From Ectobacillus sp. JY-23 (GTDB lineage Bacteria; Bacillota; Bacilli; Bacillales; Bacillaceae_G), in contig NZ_CP095462.1 in the NCBI RefSeq assembly GCF_023022965.1, forward strand, positions 1,426,001 through 1,490,000: 64,000 nt of DNA. Reading direction: 5' to 3'. Shown in pieces: positions 56,710 through 64,000 of the stretch (the first letter of the stretch is position 1; the number at the start of each line of letters is the position of its first letter). The notes under the pieces were generated by a model. The model saw only the letters and a list, made by a program, of their open reading frames with translations, ran no database searches and was not told where the DNA came from. The translations under genes were made by a program, and so were the position numbers.

Positions 56710-56937
56710 CTACTCTTCTACATAGCGACTTAACATATCATACAAGCCTCGATTGGCCATTACAGCAATTTGCTCATCAGATTCGTGCGGATATTTATCA
56801 CGCAAGCGAATTGATGCTTTTGCCAATAAATTCTCAAGTACAGAACGACCACTTTTTCCATAGATTGCTTCGGCATACGCAATCAACTTTGAATCCTCTA
56901 CATTGGAAGAATGGTTATTACAAAAGAACTTACTCAT
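56710..56937 (-). CDS. 75-residue soluble protein, unknown
   Basis: A compact helical protein: MSKFFCNNHSSNVEDSKLIA at the start, then GKSGRSVLENLLAKASIRLR and ANRGLYDMLSRYVEE. No membrane segment. AAAGGAGGGAGATT precedes the ATG, and a perfect cre site lies 17 bases upstream of it. No family recognised. Confidence 0.65.
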   Translation of the reverse strand: MSKFFCNNHSSNVEDSKLIAYAEAIYGKSGRSVLENLLAKASIRLRDKYPHESDEQIAVMANRGLYDMLSRYVEE

Positions 56938-56953
56938 AATCTCCCTCCTTTTT

Positions 56954-56967
56954 TGATAACGTTTTCA
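56954..56967 (-). promoter_or_regulatory. cre site (CcpA operator)
   Basis: Minus strand TGAAAACGTTATCA matches the cre consensus TGWAANCGNTNWCA at every fixed position. It overlaps the region just upstream of the ribosome site of the 75-residue gene, a repressing position. Confidence 0.6.
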
Positions 56968-57315
56968 TTTTTATGCATGTTATAAATTTCACAATATTAT
57001 ATGTTGTATTTAGTGTATGTGTAATATTATAAAACAATATTGACATAATGTTTATATGTTTTTTTCGTTAATTTGTGACAATTATCTGACTTTTATTATC
57101 TTTCCCTACAAAAACTACTGTTTCTCACTTATTTTTACACAGAATTTCCCTTTTCTATGAAACCATGAAAGGACAATTAGCATTTCTATGACATAAGAGT
57201 GAACGCCTAAGAGCCTCTAACTGAATGTCTATGGTCTTATCAACTATATGCTCCTCAAAATATTCATCGTTTAGCCTACATTACCATTAGTTCGTTAATC
57301 CATACCAATATACAT
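56968..57315. other. AT-rich gap
   Basis: About 350 bp with no supported gene. It must contain the promoter of the 75-residue gene. The stretch 57195-57240 (GTGAACGCCTAAGAGCC) is faintly like the intergenic repeat but too degenerate to claim. Confidence 0.3.
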
Positions 57316-57429
57316 TTATTTATGAATAGCTTGTAGTGCTATCATCATGATGAATGTTATCCATCCCGTTACAATGCCAATACTTAAGCTTAAAAAAGCC
57401 CATAACCAAATACTTGGTTTCTTTTGCAT
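57316..57429 (-). CDS. 37-residue single-helix membrane peptide
   Basis: Begins MQKKPSIWLWAFLSLSIG; one membrane helix spans about residues 7-30, with a basic start and AIHK end. AAGGAGGCCTTGAT before the ATG is an excellent ribosome site. It lies between two terminator-bearing genes in the same direction. No family recognised. Confidence 0.6.
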   Translation of the reverse strand: MQKKPSIWLWAFLSLSIGIVTGWITFIMMIALQAIHK

Positions 57430-57471
57430 ATCAAGGCCTCCTTGTTTGTTATGAATATATGTAAAAGTTCA

Positions 57472-57501
57472 TATAAAAAACACCGTTATCCGGTGTTTTT
57501 T
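57472..57501 (-). terminator. yqzE terminator
   Basis: Stem AAAACACCG / CGGTGTTTT with T/A-runs on both sides; adjoins the yqzE stop. Confidence 0.8.
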
Positions 57502-57703
57502 ATGCTTGCTTTTTAGGCTGCTTATCAGATGCTTTGCGATACAATAAAGTTACACCTAACGGTAGAACACCGAACCAACGATTTAAAAACGGCTCTTTTT
57601 GAGTTTTCTTTTGTTGCCGCTTTTCTTTTCTTTCTTCCTTAGGGCTATCCATATAAGATACAAACTGTTGCGTCATAAACTTAATATAATCATTCATAGA
57701 CAT
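57500..57703 (-). CDS. yqzE: YqzE family protein
   Basis: 67 residues, starting MSMNDYIKFMTQQFVSYMD, with a very basic centre (KEERKEKRQQKKTQK) and one short C-terminal hydrophobic segment (WFGVLPLGVTLLY). It matches the YqzE family found beside the comG operon and aroK in Bacillus; function unknown. GGAG lies eight bases upstream. Confidence 0.88.
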   Translation of the reverse strand: MSMNDYIKFMTQQFVSYMDSPKEERKEKRQQKKTQKEPFLNRWFGVLPLGVTLLYRKASDKQPKKQA

Positions 57704-57746
57704 ACTATCATCTCCACTTACAATGATATTCCCAGTATGTCCGGCT

Positions 57747-58238
57747 TCACCTTTCTTTAATCAAGGATGTAAGCTCCTCTACAATGTGTTCAATACGTTT
57801 CCCAGTCGTATCAATGTGGTAGTGCGCTTGTTTATAGTACTCTTGCCTGCTTTGAAAAAGCTCAATAAATGCGCTACGATCTTTTAATAATGGTCTTGAT
57901 GTGTCTCCATGTAACCGATTGAAGATGTGTTCAACATCGCAGTATACATATAATACTGTTCCGTGCGTTAACATCCACTCACGATTTTCTTGTTTTTGTA
58001 CCACACCTCCCCCAGTCGTGATAATCACATGATCTTCTTTAATAGATTGCAGTGCTGCAGTTTCATATTGCCGAAATTTCTCTTCTCCTTCTTCATGGAA
58101 AATATCACGTATAGCTTTACCGGTCAAAAGCTCAACCAATTCATCCGTGTCGACAACCGGCATATTCCATTCCTTACTTAGTGCCTTACCAATTGTGGTT
58201 TTTCCAGCTCCCATAAAGCCTGTCAAATACAATCTCAT
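57747..58238 (-). CDS. aroK: Shikimate kinase
   Basis: Phosphorylates shikimate with ATP. 163 residues beginning MRLYLTGFMGAGKTTIGKAL; Walker A GFMGAGKT at residues 8-15, shikimate-binding VDTDELVE and GEEKFRQYE, and GGGVV. The start at 58238 follows CGGAGGAACGAAT. It overlaps comGG by 4 bases, so it is translated with the com operon transcript although its role is aromatic amino acid synthesis. Confidence 0.93.
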   Translation of the reverse strand: MRLYLTGFMGAGKTTIGKALSKEWNMPVVDTDELVELLTGKAIRDIFHEEGEEKFRQYETAALQSIKEDHVIITTGGGVVQKQENREWMLTHGTVLYVYCDVEHIFNRLHGDTSRPLLKDRSAFIELFQSRQEYYKQAHYHIDTTGKRIEHIVEELTSLIKER

Positions 58239-58594
58239 ATTCGTTCCTCCGACCAATTTAAAATCTGCTTTGTTTCTTTATTATAGCTGAAAACCGCTTT
58301 ATATACGTGATTTTGTTTGGTCCGACACTCTACTCTGTATTTTGAAGAATCAATAGCTGCAAAGGTTACTTCACCTTCTTCGTATACATAAATATCTTTT
58401 ACATGACCATCAGCAATATCGGTATGTAAATCAGCAAGCGCTCGGTACATGATTATATCTAATGTCAATAGTGCCTCTCCCTCTTGATAAAACCGCTTCT
58501 CCATTAGCAAAATATTAGCTTGATGAATAAGCAAGGCAAGTAATATAAAAGAGAAAGCAATCGTAGCTGGCATTACAAACCCGCGTTCCTCCAC
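58235..58594 (-). CDS. comGG: Competence pseudopilin ComGG
   Basis: 119 residues from a GTG start after GGAGTGATGAT. N-terminal MEERGFVMPATIAFSFILLALLIHQ is a minor pseudopilin leader and helix without the usual Glu5 signature, as in other ComGG. The rest is a small globular domain. Needed for the competence pilus. Seventh and last com gene. Confidence 0.88.
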   Translation of the reverse strand: MEERGFVMPATIAFSFILLALLIHQANILLMEKRFYQEGEALLTLDIIMYRALADLHTDIADGHVKDIYVYEEGEVTFAAIDSSKYRVECRTKQNHVYKAVFSYNKETKQILNWSEERI

Positions 58595-58598
58595 ATCA

Positions 58599-59021
58599 TC
58601 ACTCCTTTCGGAATGTTGTTACCATACCTGTATGTATCTGCCCTCCATGATCCTCGGCTGTTACAATTAAATATGTAGGGTAACATATGTAGCTGATACG
58701 TTTTATGCGCTGTAGCGCCACCTCGTGCCCTTTGTCTCCCACTTTCCGAATTACGTTTATGCCTTGCATGGTATGAGAAACTACGTTGCCAGTTTTATCT
58801 GTAAGTACAAGTCGTCTATCACACGCTTGTACACCTTGCGCTTCTCGAAATTCTATTTGTAATTGTTCTATATACAACAACCATTCCAATTCATTAAACG
58901 GAGCAGTTTGTTTGGATTGCACATGAAACAACGGAGGTGCAATGACAAAAAACAGACTTAATATTGAAAGACACATTATCATTTCTAACAAAGTAAATCC
59001 TTGTTCACCCCTGACTGACAT
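58599..59021 (-). CDS. comGF: Competence pseudopilin ComGF
   Basis: 140 residues with a type IV pilin leader, EQGFTLLEMIMCLSIL, cleaved after Gly8 with Glu5 of the mature protein present. Cysteines in VQACDRR and ISYICYPTY could form the disulfide known in ComGF. AAGGAG precedes the ATG. It overlaps comGE by 17 bases. Confidence 0.9.
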   Translation of the reverse strand: MSVRGEQGFTLLEMIMCLSILSLFFVIAPPLFHVQSKQTAPFNELEWLLYIEQLQIEFREAQGVQACDRRLVLTDKTGNVVSHTMQGINVIRKVGDKGHEVALQRIKRISYICYPTYLIVTAEDHGGQIHTGMVTTFRKE

Positions 59022-59313
59022 ATGTGCATATCTCCTTTTCTTGCACTTGCCGCTCCCCCCACTTTACACACACTTTTTGGTTGTTATCCCAAAAAATTCG
59101 ATATTGTTTTTCCTGTATCATCGGTACACTTTGATAATACGCAAATACTTCATTATGCAACGCTGCATAGGCGTAATAGTGTTGCTTCACCTGCTCTCTC
59201 TCTCGCAGCACCAGTATAAGTTGAGGAAATACAATCATGCATAGCCCCATTAATAAACTAAGCGCGGCGAGCATTTCAAGCAATGTAGTACCCATGTCAG
59301 ATCGGACTGTAAT
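59005..59313 (-). CDS. comGE: Competence pseudopilin ComGE, start uncertain (possible ATT)
   Basis: Minor pseudopilin: DMG^TTLLEMLAALSLLMGL has the prepilin cleavage site and Glu5, followed by a short globular domain. The start is a puzzle. The ATG at 59295 would leave a leader of only Met-Gly. The site AAAAGGA is followed seven bases later by an in-frame ATT (59313), which would give the leader (M)TVRSDMG; a TTG at 59343 lies before the ribosome site. I place the start at ATT with low certainty; the gene itself is secure. It overlaps comGD by 17 bases. Confidence 0.8.
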   Translation of the reverse strand: MTVRSDMGTTLLEMLAALSLLMGLCMIVFPQLILVLREREQVKQHYYAYAALHNEVFAYYQSVPMIQEKQYRIFWDNNQKVCVKWGERQVQEKEICTYVSQG

Positions 59314-59746
59314 AAAATCGTCCTTTTCCGAGCTGAAACACAACCTTATATATGCTTTTCTTGTAGGAGACATACATGGTACCTCCTCTGGATATATTGC
59401 CGTTCGCACTATAAATAAGCGGAAGTGACAGCGTCTCAAAGCGAACTTGGATATCTGTATCGTAATTCCGCACCAATACGGCTACCGTTCCTTCACCGGT
59501 AATTACATAACGCGAGTCAGAAGGAAACCAGTGCAGACGATGCCGTATATTATGGCTCATGGCCGTCTGTTGCATAAACATAATATCCTTTTGCAATTGC
59601 TCCAAAAAATGCTCAAGTACTCTTGCTTCGTACTTGGGATATAACCCGAATGACACTATGAGCAATATAGATACTATACTTAATACCAGCAGGGTCTCCA
59701 AAAACGTGAAGCCCTGCCGCATTTTACTAATTTTACTCCGTATCAC
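59297..59746 (-). CDS. comGD: Competence pseudopilin ComGD
   Basis: About 149 residues; MRQGFTFLETLLVLSIVSILLI carries the leader cleavage after Gly and Glu5. The C-terminal domain is beta-rich. The long form uses a GTG (59746) overlapping comGC by 14 bases; the ATG at 59722 just before RQGF gives a shorter leader with GGAG 13 bases away. Either is possible. Confidence 0.9.
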   Translation of the reverse strand: MIRSKISKMRQGFTFLETLLVLSIVSILLIVSFGLYPKYEARVLEHFLEQLQKDIMFMQQTAMSHNIRHRLHWFPSDSRYVITGEGTVAVLVRNYDTDIQVRFETLSLPLIYSANGNISRGGTMYVSYKKSIYKVVFQLGKGRFYYSPI

Positions 59747-60032
59747 TTAAAGTAACTGCCCCTGTATCACTTACAACAATAACCTTACCATTCGGACATT
59801 TATTGGTAGAGATATAATCCCCGTCGACCAATTGTGCTACTGTTGGCCATGTGTTTTTTTCAAGTTGATACGCCTGCACCTGTGCTTCCGTAGATTTTAC
59901 CAATGCTTCACATCCCTTATTATTCACAACCTCTCGTTGCTGGACAACGCCTGGAATAATTAAGAGCAATAGCACAGAAATGACAACTAATACTAAAAGC
60001 ATCTCCAATAAGGTAAAGCCTTTCTCACTCAT
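59733..60032 (-). CDS. comGC: Major competence pilin ComGC
   Basis: 99 residues: MSEKGFTLLEMLLVLVVISV has the classic leader and methylated Phe1/Glu5 signature; the body carries the Cys pair (GCEALVKS and NKCPNGK) that forms an internal disulfide. The ATG at 60032 is eight bases after GGGAG; a GTG three codons earlier overlaps that site. Polymerises into the DNA-uptake pilus. Confidence 0.95.
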   Translation of the reverse strand: MSEKGFTLLEMLLVLVVISVLLLLIIPGVVQQREVVNNKGCEALVKSTEAQVQAYQLEKNTWPTVAQLVDGDYISTNKCPNGKVIVVSDTGAVTLSDTE

Positions 60033-60044
60033 ATACTTCACTCC

Positions 60045-61082
60045 CTATAAAGAATTCATCATTTGAAACATAGGTAGCATCATCGCCAAGTACATTAGAG
60101 CAACAATAATACCAATGCAGCAAAACAACATGGGCTGAATGATCATCATGAAACGATGTAAACGGTTCTCAAGCTTCTCTATGACAAGTTCGCTGTATGC
60201 ACCCAATTCCTCTGCTAAACTGGCGTTGGCTTGACCATGAGATACAATATATGCTAGCTCTGGTTCATAGTAAGAGCGCTGCATTAACATACGTTCAAGT
60301 GTTTCACCTTCTGCTAACATCTTTATCATCACCTTCGCCTCACATTGAAAAAACAGGTGATGTGGCTGTTTTTCCATTAATATGAATGCTTCACGTACCG
60401 ATAATCCGCCTTGTAGTAAGCTACTGATTTGTACTGCAAAATAGTAAGAATTAAAGGACATAACAAAATCTTTAATGCCAGGAATGGTTAGCCAGATGTC
60501 CATACGCCTTCGTGGGGTCACTTTTTTTATAAATGCAAAGTAGCCAACGACACCGAGCCCACCTAAACATACACATCCCAAACAAACATAAGGTAACAGA
60601 TGCAACACTCTGAAAATATAATCTGATAAAGAGGAAGAAGACTGCATAGAACTATAAAGCAGGGAAAACTGAGGAACCAACACACCGTTAAATACCCATA
60701 CCATAGCAAGCAAAAATAACAGCAGCATAAGTGGATACTGTAAAGATTTTTTTATTTTTTTGATATGCTGTTGCTTTCTTTCCAAAATCTTTCCACCTTG
60801 TTGCAAGGCAAAGACAACGTCACCATGTAGCTCAGCATAAAACATATATCCTAGCAAATCAGAATGAAATTGCAAATTACGAAATATAACATACAAACTG
60901 CTGCCCGTTTTCAATTCCTGGATTGCATGCTCTAGTTGTTGCTTCCGCTTCTCATGCATATACAACTGCAAAAACTCCAGCGCATGTAAAAGGGCATAGC
61001 CTTTCTCGAGCAATCCACCAAGTTGCCGAAGCAACTCAGCCTGTTCGTGTAAACTCCACTTAGTTTTCTCTTTGAAGATCAT
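60045..61082 (-). CDS. comGB: Competence pilus membrane platform ComGB
   Basis: 345 residues of the GspF/PilC family: two cytoplasmic domains (about 10-110 and 205-310) and three membrane helices (about 113-135, 158-180, 315-338). Motifs: QISSLLQGGLSVREAFILM and GETLERMLMQ. It overlaps comGA by 23 bases and is followed by comGC after 12 bases. Confidence 0.93.
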   Translation of the reverse strand: MIFKEKTKWSLHEQAELLRQLGGLLEKGYALLHALEFLQLYMHEKRKQQLEHAIQELKTGSSLYVIFRNLQFHSDLLGYMFYAELHGDVVFALQQGGKILERKQQHIKKIKKSLQYPLMLLLFLLAMVWVFNGVLVPQFSLLYSSMQSSSSLSDYIFRVLHLLPYVCLGCVCLGGLGVVGYFAFIKKVTPRRRMDIWLTIPGIKDFVMSFNSYYFAVQISSLLQGGLSVREAFILMEKQPHHLFFQCEAKVMIKMLAEGETLERMLMQRSYYEPELAYIVSHGQANASLAEELGAYSELVIEKLENRLHRFMMIIQPMLFCCIGIIVALMYLAMMLPMFQMMNSL

Positions 61083-62112
61083 CAGCTTCTACAAAGCCAA
61101 GCGCATAGCCTTTTTGCATCATTTTTTGTAGTGTTGGATAGCTATACGTTCCCTTTATTCCTCGTGCTTCCAATAAAACTTGCTCCAAGTCTTTTCCGTA
61201 GAGCAGCTCATATACACTTAAACGACGGACTTTACGCATCTTTTTACAAAGGGGAGAACACTTTTCTCGACAAAACGGGCACGGTATTTCTACAAGACGC
61301 TGCGCAGCTACAGCAAGAAGAGCTTGCTCTACCTCAGCATGCGTAATGTGAAAGTCTAATAATCGAAGAACAGCTCCCTTCGCATCATTTGTATGCAATG
61401 TAGTCAGAACGAGATGACCTGTTAAACTTGCACGCACTGCTACCTTTGCTGTTTCCTCATCCCTGATTTCCCCTACCAAAATAATGTCGGGATCGTGACG
61501 AAGAATGGCCTTTAAGCCACTCGCATATGTGATACCAGCACGCTCATTAATTTGAATCTGGAGCATTCCATCTTTACGTTTTTCAATAGGATCTTCAAGT
61601 GTTACTACTCTACGGTTTAAGGTATGTTGTGCGGTATGCAGGAGAGAATACATGGTTGTCGTTTTTCCAGATCCTGTAGGACCTGTAAATACAATTAATC
61701 CGTGTGAATAATGAAGAAGTGAAAGAAGTTTTTTAGCTGAGTTTGGAAATAACGAAAGGTGGGATAGGGGTTTAGTGGCTGTTTGCAGATGAACCCGAAT
61801 TACCAAACTTTCTTGATTGAGTGTGGGAAGTGTGGACAAACGTAAATGAAGATTCGCATAGTGAGTATTGACTTCCAGAGCGCCATTTTGCGGCTTTCGT
61901 TTTTCGCCAATATCCATAGAAGCTAAAAATTTAAAATGTGAAATGAGTTTTTCTGCAAATGCTTTTGCAATCACGTGCTTTTGCATTAAATCTCTATCTA
62001 CCCTCATTTCAATCACAGCATCACGCTGTCTCGGTATCACATGAATATCAGATGCTTTTAACTCAAACGCCTCCTTAATAACTGTATCAGCAAATTGTTC
62101 AATTGTACTCAT
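61060..62112 (-). CDS. comGA: Competence pilus ATPase ComGA
   Basis: GspE/PilB-family ATPase driving assembly of the competence pilus. 350 residues; N-terminal domain (SDIHVIPRQRDA), Walker A (FTGPTGSGKTTTMYSLL), Asp box (TLEDPIEKRKDGMLQIQIN), Walker B (DPDIILVGEIRDEETA), His box (GHLVLTTLHTNDA) and a Cys motif CPFCREKC near residue 272. The start is the ATG at 62112, six bases after GAGGAGGC. First gene of the comG operon; a ComK-like box lies upstream. Confidence 0.95.
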   Translation of the reverse strand: MSTIEQFADTVIKEAFELKASDIHVIPRQRDAVIEMRVDRDLMQKHVIAKAFAEKLISHFKFLASMDIGEKRKPQNGALEVNTHYANLHLRLSTLPTLNQESLVIRVHLQTATKPLSHLSLFPNSAKKLLSLLHYSHGLIVFTGPTGSGKTTTMYSLLHTAQHTLNRRVVTLEDPIEKRKDGMLQIQINERAGITYASGLKAILRHDPDIILVGEIRDEETAKVAVRASLTGHLVLTTLHTNDAKGAVLRLLDFHITHAEVEQALLAVAAQRLVEIPCPFCREKCSPLCKKMRKVRRLSVYELLYGKDLEQVLLEARGIKGTYSYPTLQKMMQKGYALGFVEADDLQREN

Positions 62113-62167
62113 GGCATCGCCTCCTCTCTCTATATATATCACAAATAAAGTAGAGGGAAAAATGTAT

Positions 62168-62180
62168 AAAACAAGCTTTT
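62168..62180 (-). promoter_or_regulatory. Possible ComK AT-box upstream of comGA
   Basis: AAAACAAGCTTTT fits AAAA-N5-TTTT. Only one box is clear; ComK normally needs two at fixed spacing, so this is tentative. Confidence 0.35.
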
Positions 62181-62327
62181 ACAATAGGCATTACAAGCAA
62201 AATCCATAAATATTCACAATAAAAGGAACTACAATTTTGAACAATTGATGAAAGTTTGTAAATTTTTTCTATCGTATTTGTACTCTATATTATAATAGTA
62301 TTATGCCTATTTAAGGAGGTAGTAGCA

Positions 62328-63017
62328 ATGGATCAAGCTTTGAAAATTACGAACGTGCTGGCGGACCCAACACGTTATTATATTTATCAATATGTTTCTA
62401 AAAAACACGGAGACGTAACTGTACAAGAAATTGCTGATGCGTTTGCCGTTCACCCAAATGTAGCACGCTTGCATCTTACAAAACTTGAAGATGTTCACAT
62501 GCTTGTTTCTGATACACAAAAAACAGGAAAAGGAGGACGTCCAAGCAGAATATATCGCTTATCTGAAACAGTTGTACAGCTACAATTTCCGTTTCGTGAT
62601 TACCAAACACTATCACAAATTGCCATTGAAGCATTAATCAGTCTTGGGGATATTGGAAAACAGGCATTGTTTCAAGTAGGTCAAAAGTTTGGACACGTAG
62701 CTATACAGCAGTACGTATTACAAACACATGCTACTGAGCTATCTTTTGAGGATAAAATTAACATTGCAAAAGAAATTTTTTGTACAGCTGGCCTATCCCC
62801 AGAATTTGAAGTAAACGCTGATACAAAACAAGTGTTTTATGAAGTGTATAATTGCCCTTTTAAAGAACTAGCTACCACTACGCATGCCATTTGCGATATG
62901 CATGGTGCATTCATGAAGGGCGTGTTTCAAACATTATTTACAGATATCGACTTACAGCGTACTGATAGTATATTACACAACTGCAAATCCTGTAATTATC
63001 AGCTTTTATCTCAATAA
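62328..63017 (+). CDS. HTH regulator with C-terminal cysteine cluster (SufR-like layout)
   Basis: 229 residues. An N-terminal ArsR/DeoR-type winged helix (VLADPTRYYIYQYV, TVQEIADAFAVHPNVARLHLTKL) leads into a GRPSRIYRLS wing. The C-terminal domain holds four cysteines in the order Cys176-x12-Cys189-x29-Cys219-x2-Cys222, in YNCPFKEL, HAICDMH and HNCKSCNYQL. This arrangement resembles iron-sulfur (SufR-type) or zinc-binding regulators. AAGGAGG lies before the ATG. Divergent from comG, so it may control it, but that is inference. Confidence 0.8.
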   Translation: MDQALKITNVLADPTRYYIYQYVSKKHGDVTVQEIADAFAVHPNVARLHLTKLEDVHMLVSDTQKTGKGGRPSRIYRLSETVVQLQFPFRDYQTLSQIAIEALISLGDIGKQALFQVGQKFGHVAIQQYVLQTHATELSFEDKINIAKEIFCTAGLSPEFEVNADTKQVFYEVYNCPFKELATTTHAICDMHGAFMKGVFQTLFTDIDLQRTDSILHNCKSCNYQLLSQ

Positions 63018-63103
63018 GAAAAACTGTTGTAAATGTTTACAATAGTAAGAAAAGTACCTTATAATAATAAATGATTATGCGTTCAAAGGGGAGGGGGAAA
63101 AAG

Positions 63104-63346
63104 ATGGACCGCATGTTTCGCGTTTTAGGGTTTTGGACGGGAATCTTCGCAGTAATGTTTTATCTGGGAGATATGCACGCAACAGCCCTTTTATTTTTCG
63201 GACAAACTGGCTTTTTTGTACTTTTAGGTTATTTAAAATTAACAGAGCGTATGTATATTTATGTGTTTGGCGCATACTTAACTGTATTCTTTATCGGCTT
63301 TACCTACTATACAACGTTCCTGTTCACCCCTGGCGTAGGGCATTAA
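63104..63346 (+). CDS. yqgY: YqgY family membrane protein (DUF2626)
   Basis: 80 residues, starting MDRMFRVLGFWTGIFAVMFY at the ATG at 63104 after GGGGAGGGGGA; the ATG at 63071 precedes it. Three hydrophobic segments (about 8-22, 28-45, 50-72). Matches DUF2626/YqgY, function unknown, which sits near comG in Bacillus. A terminator follows. Confidence 0.88.
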   Translation: MDRMFRVLGFWTGIFAVMFYLGDMHATALLFFGQTGFFVLLGYLKLTERMYIYVFGAYLTVFFIGFTYYTTFLFTPGVGH

Positions 63347-63358
63347 AAGAACAACGCT

Positions 63359-63390
63359 AAAAAGAAGCATGCTTTCATGCTTCTTTTTTC
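63359..63390 (+). terminator. yqgY terminator
   Basis: Eleven-base arms AAAGAAGCATG / CATGCTTCTTT with loop CTTT, then a T-rich tail. Confidence 0.85.
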
Positions 63391-63397
63391 TTTTCAT

Positions 63398-63442
63398 TCT
63401 GTTAAAGTTCCCTTTTAACTTCCGCTACATAGGTCGCTTTCG
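63398..63442 (+). repeat. Degenerate copy of the post-terminator repeat
   Basis: Begins CTGTTAAAGTTC right after the yqgY terminator and continues through TTCCGC to GGTCGCTTTCG, matching the reverse complement of the long copy's tail and GCGGAAAGCG part. The rest of the gap to 63629 shows nothing clear. Confidence 0.45.
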
Positions 63443-63629
63443 AAGACACTCAACAAGACCCTGTTACCAATGTCAAGCTGTAACACAACCTTTATTTTTG
63501 TTAATCATTCTTCACAGCTCCGTATCTCACATAAGAAATATCAGAATAAAGCAATCAAATTTACAAGAATACTTTCACAATAAAAAATAATTCGTATCAT
63601 ACAAATAATAGCATTAAGACATTTCCTAG

Positions 63630-63658
63630 TTGACTTATAGGTTTTTAGGTAATATATT
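63630..63658 (+). promoter_or_regulatory. Promoter of the TcyP-like gene
   Basis: TTGACT, 17-base spacer, TATATT, 34 bases before the start codon. No SAM or T-box structure is seen. Confidence 0.5.
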
Positions 63659-63691
63659 TGAAAATATATTTCATAGAAACGGGGGATTACG

Positions 63692-64000
63692 ATGAACAAT
63701 TTTTTAATTGCAATAAATGTTATTGTGTTATTGGTATTACTTGGACTTTTATTCTATATGCAAAAGAAGCACGTTTCCTTTAATAAGCGTGTATTTACAG
63801 CACTTGGAGTCGGTATTTTATATGGTTTCATTCTACAGTCGATATACAATCCGACTTCTGAAATTATTACAGCATCAAACGCTTGGTTTGGCCTAGTTGG
63901 TAGCGGATATGTTAAATTACTGCAAATGATTGTCATGCCACTTATTCTTGTATCTATCGTTTCAGCTTTTACGAAACTTAAACTTTCCACCAACATTGGG
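63692..64000 (+). CDS. Dicarboxylate/amino acid:cation symporter, TcyP-like, 5' part
   Basis: First 103 residues; the gene runs off the right edge. An N-terminal helix (about 5-24), a second (about 37-56), and the DAACS-family block GSGYVKLLQMIVMPLILVSIVSA are present. The N-terminus (MNNFLIAINVIVLLVLLGLL) is closest to the L-cystine uptake protein TcyP of Bacillus. GGGGGA precedes the ATG. The family call is firm, the substrate is likely but not proven. Confidence 0.85.
   Translation, partial: MNNFLIAINVIVLLVLLGLLFYMQKKHVSFNKRVFTALGVGILYGFILQSIYNPTSEIITASNAWFGLVGSGYVKLLQMIVMPLILVSIVSAFTKLKLSTNIG

Noticed and set aside
1-64000. CRISPR arrays, tRNA or rRNA genes, prophage and intact insertion sequences
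   Set aside because: No regularly spaced repeats, RNA gene signatures, integrases or transposases were seen.

Overview
The window is chromosomal DNA of a low-GC, endospore-forming, naturally competent Bacillaceae. The genes and their order closely follow the yqgY-comG-yqh-spoIIIA-acc-nusB-folD-xse-ispA-dxs-argR-recN-spoIVB-spo0A-bkd segment of Bacillus, and the encoded proteins look closest to the B. cereus side of the family. That placement is inference from remembered protein sequences; no search was run. Strong Shine-Dalgarno sequences, many TTG/GTG starts and intrinsic terminators at most transcript ends allowed many starts and transcript boundaries to be refined.

Layout. 1-412: 5' end of a DUF421 membrane protein and a DUF2639 small protein. 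413-10568: branched-chain keto-acid operon ptb-bcd-buk-lpdV-bkdAA-bkdAB-bkdB behind a textbook sigma-54 promoter, with the activator gene bkdR upstream and a nested palindrome in the gap that is a good candidate enhancer. 10721-14210: two small conserved genes, an unrecognised gene, spo0A with a sigma-H/0A-box promoter, and spoIVB. 14325-23391: recN, argR, tlyA-type methyltransferase, dxs, ispA, xseB, xseA, folD, nusB. 23742-26636: a GNAT acetyltransferase inserted between nusB and yqhY-accC-accB; the accB promoter carries a FapR-like operator. 27259-32614: complete spoIIIA operon (AA to AH) plus yqhV; spoIIIAD appears to start at ATC. 32743-36972: efp, pepP-like peptidase, aroQ, yqhR, yqhQ, yqhP. 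37061-39360: secreted C39 peptidase, an IS200/IS605-type right-end relic, a tiny two-repeat gene split at an A AAA AAG slippery site, and a long intergenic repeat. 39365-46627: mntR, splB, MscS channel, an unknown acidic protein, lipM, yqhL, a BsuPI lipoprotein, TetR plus paired SMR pumps. 46779-53386: gcvPB-gcvPA-gcvT and the divergent yqhH-yqhG, separated by a structured region without a glycine riboswitch. 53663-56347: metQ-metI-metN behind a SAM-I riboswitch. 56485-58238: small genes, yqzE, aroK. 58235-62112: comG pilus operon. 62328-64000: a cysteine-motif HTH regulator, yqgY and the start of a TcyP-type symporter.

The genes serve branched-chain amino acid catabolism and acyl-primer supply, fatty-acid and isoprenoid precursor synthesis, one-carbon and methionine supply, sporulation (Spo0A, SpoIVB, SpoIIIA channel, spore photoproduct lyase) and DNA uptake. 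No rRNA, tRNA, CRISPR, prophage or intact transposon was seen. The most unusual signals are the possible -1 frameshift gene, two non-AUG (ATC/ATT) starts, the accB operator, the gcvT/yqhH intergenic structure, and a degenerate repeat family that sits just beyond terminators.
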